Positions 1-4,432 of a DNA stretch of 7,561 nt are shown here, in pieces. Made by a program: the position numbers and the translations under genes. Every line of letters begins with the position of its first letter. Positions within the stretch are counted from its first letter, which is position 1. The notes under the pieces are model-generated. The model was not told the origin of the DNA, ran no database searches, and saw only the letters and a program-made list of their open reading frames with translations. Source of the stretch: Thermoleophilia bacterium (lineage in GTDB: Bacteria; Actinomycetota; Thermoleophilia; Gaiellales; Gaiellaceae). The stretch covers positions 1-7,561 of the forward strand of contig JAOUEK010000082.1 of NCBI GenBank assembly GCA_029858755.1, in the 5' to 3' direction.

Positions 1-2
1 CC

Positions 3-71
3 TTCTGGATCGCCGAGGCCCTGCCGACGCTCGTGCCGGTGCCCGGGCTCCCCGCGACCCTGGAGGGATGA
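3..71 (+). CDS. 3' end of an unidentified protein (partial)
   Basis: A reading frame enters from the left edge and stops at TGA (69-71). It leaves 22 visible residues ending in PVPGLPATLEG. The other two forward frames give less protein-like, Arg/Gly-rich text. The stop lies 6 nt before the TfoX-like start, and the GGAGGG ribosome-binding site of that gene overlaps the last codons, an arrangement typical of operon partners. Nothing in these residues identifies a family, and a start codon lies outside the window. It could also be a chance open frame in GC-rich DNA. Confidence 0.4.
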   Translation, partial: FWIAEALPTLVPVPGLPATLEG

Positions 72-77
72 GAGCCG

Positions 78-419
78 ATGGCCTACGACGAGACGCTCGC
101 CGACCGCATCCGCGACGTGCTCGCCGCCGAGCCCGGGGTCACCGAGCGCAAGATGTTCGGCGGCATCGCCTTCATGGTCGACGGCCACATGGCCTGCGGG
201 ATCGTCAGGGACGAGCTCATGCTCCGCCTCGGGGCCGAGGGGGCGGACGCGGCGCTGGAGAAGCCGCACGTACGCCCGATGGACTTCACCGGCCGGCCGA
301 TGACCGGGATGGTGTACGTGGAGCCCGCCGGCGTCCGCGGCGTGGCGCTGCGCAACTGGGTGGGGAGGGCGGTCGCGCACGCACGGTCGCTGCCGCCGAA
401 GCAGCCGAAAAGGCGCTGA
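78..419 (+). CDS. TfoX N-terminal-domain protein
   Basis: The 113-residue product is almost entirely one TfoX/Sxy N-terminal domain. The diagnostic stretch is at residues 23-51, with E-R-K-MFGGIAFMVDGHMACG followed by the D-ELMLRLG strand. A later GRPMTGMVYVEPAG segment also fits the family. The C-terminal TfoX domain of enterobacterial Sxy is absent, and the protein ends in a short basic tail (PPKQPKRR). Stand-alone N-domain proteins are common outside the gamma-proteobacteria, and their role is not established, so a competence function should not be assumed. ATG 78 is chosen because GGAGGG (62-67) lies 10 nt upstream. The ATG at 68 opens a different, Arg-rich frame. It probably shares a transcript with the gene that ends at 71. 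Confidence 0.85.
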   Translation: MAYDETLADRIRDVLAAEPGVTERKMFGGIAFMVDGHMACGIVRDELMLRLGAEGADAALEKPHVRPMDFTGRPMTGMVYVEPAGVRGVALRNWVGRAVAHARSLPPKQPKRR

Positions 420-496
420 GAGCGGCCGGCCTCGGAGAGAAACACTCGATCGAGGCATAGCTCCGGGCGCACCCCTGCGGGAATACTCGATGCGAG

Positions 497-1747
497 GTGA
501 CAGCCGTCGAGACCCTCGCCATCCGGATCCGGGGAGACATGCGCCGCGTGGCGACCGCGATCGGCGCGCTGCGAGGTGACCTCGCCCCCGACCGGGGCGA
601 AGACCTCACGGCGTCGTCCCTCGTCGGCGCGCGCCTCGGCCTCCTCCTGGGAAGGCGGCTGGAGGAGGTCGAGGGCGCCGTCGCCGTGGCCACGGCGCTC
701 GCAGAGCGCAGCGGCGTCGAGCTCCGCGAGGAGCTGCACGCGGCGACCGAGGCGCTGGCGAACGAGCTCGAGAGCGTCGCCCGGCTCGCCCGCACCGCGA
801 TCGTCGAGTCGAGCAGCGTCCTGGACGGGCACATGCTCGAGCCGCGCTTCGACGAGGTGCACCGCAGGATCGACGCCGTCACCCGCGAGCTCCGCGCCGA
901 GCTCGCCGAGCTCCGCAGCCCGACCACGCGCCTGCCGTCGCCGTACGGCGAGCGACTCGCGGAGACGCTCGGCCGGCGCCTGCAACGGCTGGAAGGTGCA
1001 GTCGCGGTGGCGACGACGATGGTCGAGCGCACCGGCGCGGAGGTGCGCGACGAGCTCGCAGACGTCGCTGCCGCCGGTGAGTTCCGGCGGCGCGCCCTCG
1101 CGGACGAGCTCACCGCCGTCAGCGAGCGCCTGGAGGCGATCGAGCAACGGGAGCCCGGCGACCCGATCGACCTGGCCGCGCTCCGCGTCGAGCTGCGTGC
1201 GCTCGAGGTGCGGCTCGGGGACGAGCTCGCGGCGCTGCGCGCCGAGATTGAGAGCCGCGCAGCCCGTAAGCCGGCGCTCGACCTCGCGCTGGAGGAGCTG
1301 GCTGCCCGGCTGCGGGTGGCGGAGGGCGACCGCGACGCGATCACGGCACAGCTCGTGCAGTTCGCCGACTCGTGGGCTGCCGAGCGCAGCATGCTGCACG
1401 AGCGGGTGGCGGAGCTCGCCGCGCGCATCGTCACCGGCCCGGTGCCCGCTGCGGCGGAGGGCGACGAGGCCGTCTGGCCGACCGGCCCCGCGTTCGAGCA
1501 ACTGCGGATCAGCGTGGAGGGGCTGCGCATGCGGCTCGCCTATCACGAGAAGGCGGTCGCCGAGCTCGTGCGCGGGCGCGATGCCGACGACCGCATCGAG
1601 GACATGGAGCGGCTCCTCCGGCGGCTCGAGAGCGCCGGCGCGACCATGCCCGAGGCCGGCGACGTCGTGCTCGAGAGGCTCGAGCGTGTGGCCGCCGAGA
1701 TGGACCGGCGGCTGGAGCAGCTCGCCGGATACGAGAGCGGCGACTGA
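497..1747 (+). CDS. Coiled-coil protein of unknown function with internal duplication
   Basis: This 416-residue product is soluble-looking, rich in Glu, Arg, Leu and Ala, and has long heptad-like runs such as RLEAIE, LRVELRALEVRLGDELAALRAEIE and LLRRLESAGATM. These predict extended coiled coil over most of its length. I see no signal peptide, membrane segment or catalytic motif. Residues 51-80 and 158-187 are copies of each other (20 of 30 identical, sharing LGRRL and EGAVAVAT), so the N-terminal half arose by duplication. The GTG at 497 is the first usable start; an in-frame ATG at 539 is the alternative and would drop 14 residues. No good Shine-Dalgarno precedes GTG 497, but AATACT at 482-487 could be a -10 box for a near-leaderless message. 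The gene ends 4 nt before a terminator. A scaffold or cytoskeletal role is only a possibility. I do not recognise the family. Confidence 0.75.
   Translation: MTAVETLAIRIRGDMRRVATAIGALRGDLAPDRGEDLTASSLVGARLGLLLGRRLEEVEGAVAVATALAERSGVELREELHAATEALANELESVARLARTAIVESSSVLDGHMLEPRFDEVHRRIDAVTRELRAELAELRSPTTRLPSPYGERLAETLGRRLQRLEGAVAVATTMVERTGAEVRDELADVAAAGEFRRRALADELTAVSERLEAIEQREPGDPIDLAALRVELRALEVRLGDELAALRAEIESRAARKPALDLALEELAARLRVAEGDRDAITAQLVQFADSWAAERSMLHERVAELAARIVTGPVPAAAEGDEAVWPTGPAFEQLRISVEGLRMRLAYHEKAVAELVRGRDADDRIEDMERLLRRLESAGATMPEAGDVVLERLERVAAEMDRRLEQLAGYESGD
647..1057 (+). repeat. Internal duplication within the coiled-coil gene (copies 647-736 and 968-1057)
   Basis: Two 30-codon segments encode closely similar peptides beginning LGRRL and containing EGAVAVAT, then ER-G-E-R-EL at the same spacing. 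Of 30 residues, 20 are identical and most other changes are conservative (S/T, L/M, E/D, L/V). The copies start 107 codons apart. The second is preceded by LPSPYGERLAET and the first by a similar Leu-rich helix. Confidence 0.75.
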
Positions 1748-1751
1748 CGCT

Positions 1752-1780
1752 CCCGCTCCGGAAACCCCGGTAGCGGGTTT
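1752..1780 (+). terminator. Intrinsic terminator after the coiled-coil gene
   Basis: CCCGCT (1752-1757) pairs with AGCGGG (1772-1777), and CCGG (1758-1761) pairs with CCGG (1767-1770). The loop is AAACC and T1771 is bulged. The resulting 10-bp stem is followed by TTTGTG, a short T-rich tail. It starts 4 nt after the TGA of the coiled-coil gene. It separates that gene from the csp transcription unit, whose candidate promoter begins 5 nt later. Confidence 0.6.
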
Positions 1781-1784
1781 GTGC

Positions 1785-1793
1785 TGCTATCGT
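1785..1793 (+). promoter_or_regulatory. Candidate extended -10 promoter of the cold-shock gene
   Basis: TGCTATCGT matches the extended -10 pattern TGnTAnnnT. The position 17 nt upstream is CCCCGG, so there is no recognisable -35. Extended -10 promoters can work without one. A start near 1800 would give a 5' untranslated leader of about 77 nt, long as is usual for csp genes. It lies directly behind the terminator at 1752-1780, where a new transcript would be expected to begin. Confidence 0.35.
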
Positions 1794-1837
1794 TTGCACC
1801 GAATACAGAGCGGGTCCGGTTCGCGCGAAGCGCCTTC

Positions 1838-1858
1838 CTACCACGTTCGTGATCGTAG
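1838..1858 (+). promoter_or_regulatory. Stem-loop in the csp leader just before the ribosome-binding site
   Basis: CTAC (1838-1841) pairs with GTAG (1855-1858), and CACG (1842-1845) pairs with CGTG (1848-1851), with ATC (1852-1854) bulged on the 3' side. The stem ends 2 nt before the AGGGAGGTG ribosome-binding region. It could modulate access to that site with temperature, but this is inferred only from position and pairing. Confidence 0.3.
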
Positions 1859-1862
1859 TGAG

Positions 1863-1869
1863 GGAGGTG
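1863..1869 (+). promoter_or_regulatory. Strong ribosome-binding site of the cold-shock gene
   Basis: GGAGGTG is fully complementary to the 16S anti-Shine-Dalgarno core and lies 7 nt before ATG 1877. It is the best Shine-Dalgarno sequence in the window and fixes the start of the cold-shock protein. Confidence 0.8.
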
Positions 1870-1876
1870 TTTTTCC

Positions 1877-2083
1877 ATGGCCAACGGAACCGTCAAGTGG
1901 TTCAACGATGCGAAGGGGTACGGCTTCATCACCCCTGACGAGGGGACGAAGGATCTCTTCGTGCATCACTCGAACATCGAGGGCTCGGGCTTCAAGTCCC
2001 TGCCCGAGGGCGCGCGCGTTCAGTACGAGCAGCGCGAAGGGGCAAAGGGCCCCGAGGCGACGAACGTCGCCGTCGTCTCCTAG
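1877..2083 (+). CDS. CspA-family cold-shock protein
   Basis: This 68-residue protein is a single cold-shock domain of normal length. It binds single-stranded RNA or DNA as a five-stranded beta barrel (OB fold) and acts as an RNA chaperone that melts secondary structure. Visible signatures are the GTVKWFN start (residues 4-10), RNP1 as KGYGFI (13-18), RNP2 as DLFVHH (26-31), and the [10 protein letters not shown] strand (42-51). ATG 1877 has a near-perfect ribosome-binding site 7 nt upstream. The long leader, own promoter and terminator on the left suggest it heads a transcription unit with infA and the desaturase. Whether it is cold-induced or constitutive cannot be told from sequence, since many actinobacterial paralogues are constitutive. 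Confidence 0.97.
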   Translation: MANGTVKWFNDAKGYGFITPDEGTKDLFVHHSNIEGSGFKSLPEGARVQYEQREGAKGPEATNVAVVS

Positions 2084-2096
2084 CGCAGACCGGAAC

Positions 2097-2125
2097 GGCC
2101 CGTGGTCGCCTCGCGACCACGGGCC
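2097..2125 (+). terminator. Perfect 13-bp hairpin between csp and infA (terminator or attenuator)
   Basis: GGCCCGTGGTCGC (2097-2109) is the exact reverse complement of 2113-2125, with a 3-nt CTC spacer. It begins 13 nt after the csp stop. There is no T-run after it. It could therefore be a U-less terminator of the kind proposed for high-GC actinobacteria, a partial terminator giving more csp than infA message, or a 3' stabilising structure. No clear promoter is visible between it and infA (2126-2158), which favours read-through. Confidence 0.6.
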
Positions 2126-2148
2126 CCACGCTCTCGCGGGTCGAGCGA

Positions 2149-2154
2149 AAGGAG
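2149..2154 (+). promoter_or_regulatory. infA: Ribosome-binding site that fixes the infA start
   Basis: AAGGAG lies 4 nt before ATG 2159. An upstream in-frame GTG at 2102 would add 19 Arg/Ser-rich residues foreign to IF-1, and it lies inside the 2097-2125 hairpin. The ribosome-binding site therefore selects 2159. Confidence 0.8.
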
Positions 2155-2158
2155 AGGA

Positions 2159-2380
2159 ATGGCAGTCAAGGAAGAGAAGATCGAGATGGAAGGAGAGATC
2201 ATCGAGTCTCTCCGCAACCGGATGTTCAGGATCCGGCTCGAGAACGGGCACGAGATGATCGGGTACACCGCCGGGCGGATGAAGCGGTATCGCATCCGCA
2301 TGATGCTCGGCGACCGCGTGCGGGTCGAGGTCTCTCCGTACGACCTCAACCGAGGGCGCATCGTCTACCGGCTGGGGTAG
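2159..2380 (+). CDS. infA: Translation initiation factor IF-1, divergent form
   Basis: The 73-residue product is a full-length S1-type OB-fold IF-1, which binds the A site of the 30S subunit during initiation and also has RNA-melting activity. Conserved parts are MFRIRLENGH (22-31), GRM (39-41), GDRV (51-54), SPYDL (59-63) and RGRIVYR (65-71). It departs from the usual actinobacterial factor in the loop region: GYTAGRMKRYRIRMM (35-49) stands where most copies have a HISGKM-type sequence, and NRMFR replaces NAMFR. It is also not beside secY, adk, map or rpmJ, where the housekeeping gene usually sits. I infer a second IF-1 paralogue. From memory, the A/G-Y-x-xGRM pattern recalls the second IF-1 of some beta-proteobacteria. 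It follows csp and precedes the desaturase by 9 nt. Confidence 0.9.
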   Translation: MAVKEEKIEMEGEIIESLRNRMFRIRLENGHEMIGYTAGRMKRYRIRMMLGDRVRVEVSPYDLNRGRIVYRLG

Positions 2381-2389
2381 GCGACCTCC

Positions 2390-3496
2390 GTGGACGCCGC
2401 GTTGCCGGCGAAGCCGTCGTTCGACAGCGGCGGCGAGTTCATTCGTGACACCCGTCGCGACGTCGAGCGGTACCTCGCGTCCGCGCGGACGCGTCGGCTC
2501 GGAAAGCTGCGGCTGTACGCGAAGTCGATCGTCGCCTTCGCCCTCCTGTTCGGCTCGTGGGCAGCGCTCGTGCCCGCGCGTCCGAGCGTGTGGCTCGTGC
2601 CGATCCTGTTTGCCGGGCTGGTGGTCGGAACGATCCTGATCGCCTTCTGCGTGATGCACGACGCGAACCACGGGGCGTACTTCAGGAAGCGACGGCTCAA
2701 CCACCTGCTCGGGTGGACGGCCGACTCGCTGCTCGGCCTCTCGAGCTACGCGTGGCGCGTCAAGCACAACGTGGCGCATCACACCTACACGAACGTCGAC
2801 GGCTTCGACGCCGACATCACGCAGGTGCCCGTCGCCCGGCTGATGCCCGTGCAGCAGCCGCGGCCGTGGTACCGCTTCCAGCACCTCTACATCTGGCCGC
2901 TGTACGCGCTGATGGCGCTGCGCTGGCAGACGATCGGCGACGTCTCCGCGTTCTTCCGTGGCAGCATCGGCCGGAGCGCGCTGCGCTTGCCGGGCGGCTG
3001 GGACCTCTCGGGGCTCGTCGTCGGCAAGGCGATCTTCGTGACCTGGGCGATCGTGGTGCCGATGTTCTTCTACCCGTGGTGGGCGGTGCTGGCCGGCTAC
3101 CTCGTGCTCTCCATGGTCGTCAGCGTGGTCATGGCCGTCACCTTCCAGCTCGCGCACTGCGTCGAGGAGGCCGACTTCGTGACCGCGGAGCAGCTGACCG
3201 GGCGCAAGCGCGTCTGGGCGGTGCACGAGGTGGAGACGACCGTGGACTTCAGCCCGCGCAACCCCGTGCTGACGTGGATGCTGGGCGGGCTCAACTACCA
3301 GATCGAGCATCACCTCTTCCCCCGGGTGGCGCACACGCACTACGCGCGGATCGCCGAGATCGTCCAGCGCAACGCGCGACGGCACGGCGTCCGCTACGTC
3401 GTGCACGGCTCGCTGCGCTCCGCGCTTCGCTCCCACTACCGTCACCTGCGCGCGGTGGGACGCATGGGGCTCCCGGTCGAGATCGAAGCCGGCTAA
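2390..3496 (+). CDS. Membrane fatty-acid desaturase (di-iron, COG3239-like)
   Basis: The 368-residue integral membrane enzyme would introduce a double bond into acyl chains, using O2 and an electron donor such as ferredoxin or a flavoprotein. All three histidine boxes are present: HDANH (90-94), HNVAHH (126-131) and QIEHH (304-308). An additional conserved His lies at 256 (QLAHCVEE). Hydrophobic segments fall at about 44-61, 66-89, 167-178 and 208-250. HHTYTNVDGFDADI and NYQIEHHLFPRVAH resemble acyl-lipid/linoleoyl-type and front-end desaturases, but there is no fused cytochrome b5 domain. Regioselectivity cannot be read from sequence. The GTG start at 2390 follows the infA stop by 9 nt; GGGG at 2374-2377 may serve as a weak ribosome-binding site, so translation is probably coupled to infA. 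The context with csp supports a role in keeping membranes fluid at low temperature. Confidence 0.93.
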   Translation: MDAALPAKPSFDSGGEFIRDTRRDVERYLASARTRRLGKLRLYAKSIVAFALLFGSWAALVPARPSVWLVPILFAGLVVGTILIAFCVMHDANHGAYFRKRRLNHLLGWTADSLLGLSSYAWRVKHNVAHHTYTNVDGFDADITQVPVARLMPVQQPRPWYRFQHLYIWPLYALMALRWQTIGDVSAFFRGSIGRSALRLPGGWDLSGLVVGKAIFVTWAIVVPMFFYPWWAVLAGYLVLSMVVSVVMAVTFQLAHCVEEADFVTAEQLTGRKRVWAVHEVETTVDFSPRNPVLTWMLGGLNYQIEHHLFPRVAHTHYARIAEIVQRNARRHGVRYVVHGSLRSALRSHYRHLRAVGRMGLPVEIEAG

Positions 3497-3533
3497 GCAC
3501 GAGCGCGTCGGGCCGCGGCCAGGTGCGCAGCGA

Positions 3534-3606
3534 TGCCCCCAACGGGATTCGAACCCGTGCTGCCACCTTGAAAGGGTGGTGACCTAGGCCGCTAGTCGAT
3601 GGGGGC
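3534..3606 (-). tRNA. tRNA-Glu (anticodon UUC)
   Basis: Read on the minus strand from 3606, the acceptor arm GCCCCCA pairs with TGGGGGC (3541-3535), leaving discriminator A at 3534. The anticodon stem CCACC/GGTGG encloses loop CTTTCAA, giving anticodon TTC at 3572-3570. The T arm ACGGG-TTCGAAT-CCCGT is canonical, and the D arm contains the AGCGG core. The 3' CCA is not encoded and must be added enzymatically. The gene lies 47 nt downstream of the nitroreductase stop on the same strand and converges on the desaturase, 37 nt away. The 3497-3533 gap holds only a GC-rich palindrome (GGCCGCGGCC). Confidence 0.97.
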
Positions 3607-3617
3607 GCGGCCCGCCG

Positions 3618-3623
3618 AGGATA
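3618..3623 (-). promoter_or_regulatory. Possible -10 box of the tRNA-Glu gene
   Basis: On the minus strand this reads TATCCT, fitting TAnnnT, 11 nt before the tRNA 5' end, a distance suitable for a short precursor leader. At 18 nt upstream the sequence TGCCGG is a poor -35, so the assignment is weak. Co-transcription with the nitroreductase is an alternative. Confidence 0.3.
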
Positions 3624-3653
3624 GCGGCGGCGGTGGCCGCCCCGGCAGGCGTG

Positions 3654-4253
3654 TCAGTCCCAGCGCACGAGCTCGTCGAGCGCGAGGCGCTGCTGCGTCC
3701 GGCGGGACACGCGCGTCGGCTCGATCGGGTCCGTCGTCGGGTGCCCGATCGTGACCACGCAGACGAAGTGGACGTCGTCGGGGATCCCGAGCAGCGCCTT
3801 CAGCTCGGGCGCCTGCTCGGGGAGCACGCCGTAGACGCCCGTCGCCAGCCCCTCGTCGATCGCCGCCAGCTGGAGCAGCATGAACAGCGCCCCCGCGTCG
3901 ACGTACCAGTAGGGGGCGGGCCAGCCGATCTCCTCACCGTCGCTGAGCTTGTCGGGTTGGCGGTACCGCTCGTGGTAGCTCTCCTCGCGGACGCCGACGA
4001 CGACGTGGACGGGCGCGGTGGAGATCCACGCCTGGCTGCCGGCGGCGACGTACTCGTCCTCGCCGGCGAGCCGCGCGAGCTCGGCGCGTGTGCCCGGGTC
4101 GGTGACGACGACGAGCCGGTGACCCTGGCTGAAGCCGGCGCTCGGCGCCCGGCGCACGGTCGTGACGATCCGCTGCACCGTCTCCTCGGGCACCGGGTCG
4201 GGCAGGTAGCTCCGTACCATGCGCCGCCGCCCCAGGATCTCCCGCAGCTCCAC
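3654..4253 (-). CDS. Nitroreductase-family flavoprotein
   Basis: The 199-residue product has the FMN-dependent nitroreductase fold, a cytoplasmic homodimer that uses NAD(P)H to reduce nitro compounds, quinones or related substrates. The FMN-phosphate signature RRRMVRSY is at residues 9-16, and RAPSAGFSQGHRLVVV at 35-50. The central helix GALFMLLQLAAIDEGLATG is at 121-139, and the flavin-proximal strand ending VVTIGHP is at 167-172. The length is normal for the shorter subfamily. The physiological substrate cannot be deduced. The GTG start at 4253 has no Shine-Dalgarno at normal spacing, but a -10 box ends 6 nt before it, suggesting a leaderless transcript. A palindrome over the -35 implies control by a dimeric regulator. 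The opposite-strand open frame at 3633-4718 is an antisense shadow. Confidence 0.9.
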   Translation of the reverse strand: MELREILGRRRMVRSYLPDPVPEETVQRIVTTVRRAPSAGFSQGHRLVVVTDPGTRAELARLAGEDEYVAAGSQAWISTAPVHVVVGVREESYHERYRQPDKLSDGEEIGWPAPYWYVDAGALFMLLQLAAIDEGLATGVYGVLPEQAPELKALLGIPDDVHFVCVVTIGHPTTDPIEPTRVSRRTQQRLALDELVRWD

Positions 4254-4259
4254 CCGCGG

Positions 4260-4289
4260 ATCCTACGCTGCCTTGTAACTGATCGTCAC
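4260..4289 (-). promoter_or_regulatory. Probable leaderless promoter of the nitroreductase gene
   Basis: On the minus strand, GTGACG (4289-4284) keeps the TGAC core of a -35 box. It is separated by 18 nt from TAGGAT (4265-4260), a good TAnnnT -10. The expected transcription start about 7 nt downstream coincides with the GTG start codon at 4253, so the message would have little or no leader. Confidence 0.5.
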
Positions 4290-4293
4290 AAGG
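4271..4293. promoter_or_regulatory. 23-bp imperfect palindrome, candidate operator of the nitroreductase gene
   Basis: The halves CCTTGTAAC (4271-4279) and GTCACAAGG (4285-4293) match at 8 of 9 positions, around a 5-bp TGATC centre. The element is more AT-rich than its surroundings and contains the -35 hexamer of the nitroreductase promoter. Bound protein would therefore block transcription. TTGTnAC half-sites of this kind suit a winged-helix dimer such as an HxlR- or MarR-type repressor, but no regulator gene is in the window, so the binder is unknown. Confidence 0.5.
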
Positions 4294-4333
4294 GCGGCAG
4301 GCGGGCGTGCCGGCTGCGGTTCCATCGGTGTCG

Positions 4334-4430
4334 GGCGTCGCACGCCGGGGGCCACTCGAATGGGTCAGTCGCGGCCTCTACGGCGCCGCGCGTCGCGCGC
4401 CGGGGGCAGGCTCCAGGGGAGTCCGACCCC
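4334..4430 (-). terminator. GC-rich hairpins downstream of hutH
   Basis: Three potential stem-loops lie in the non-coding stretch after the hutH stop: GGGG/CCCC with a 7-nt loop (4416-4430), GCGCG-TCG-CGCGC (4388-4400) and GGCGT-CGC-ACGCC (4334-4346). The last two belong to an 18-bp direct repeat (4335-4352 and 4390-4407, 17 of 18 identical). None has a T-run. They may end hutH transcription, but stem-loops arise easily at this GC content. I see no gene in 4294-4432. Confidence 0.3.
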
Positions 4431-4432
4431 GG

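Noticed and set aside
445..454. CTCGATCGAG palindrome between the TfoX and coiled-coil genes
   Set aside because: A 10-bp palindrome is easily found by chance. It is not placed at a clear promoter, and only a partial copy (ACTCGAT) recurs at 485-491.
68..460. Alternative plus-strand frame starting 10 nt before the TfoX ATG
   Set aside because: The product is Arg-rich with no TfoX motif. The ribosome-binding site spacing favours ATG 78.
83..1546. Minus-strand open frame of 487 codons over the TfoX and coiled-coil genes
   Set aside because: Composition is low-complexity Arg/Ala/Glu/His text with no domain. It spans two supported plus-strand genes, and long antisense frames are expected at this GC content.
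576..2258. Plus-strand open frame of 560 codons
   Set aside because: It is a Ser/Arg/Ala-rich frame-shifted shadow of the coiled-coil gene that runs through the terminator, the csp gene and part of infA.
1838..3445. Minus-strand open frame of 535 codons
   Set aside because: It is antisense to csp, infA and the desaturase, all of which have clear family motifs. Its product is His/Arg/Asp-rich and unrecognisable.
3510..3519. GGCCGCGGCC as a bidirectional terminator between the desaturase and tRNA-Glu
   Set aside because: It is a short self-complementary GC string without room for a loop or a T-run, so it is too weak to call.
3534..3606. tRNA gene as a prophage or island attachment site
   Set aside because: No integrase is present and no repeat of the tRNA 3' end was seen elsewhere in the window. 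The neighbours look like ordinary chromosomal genes.
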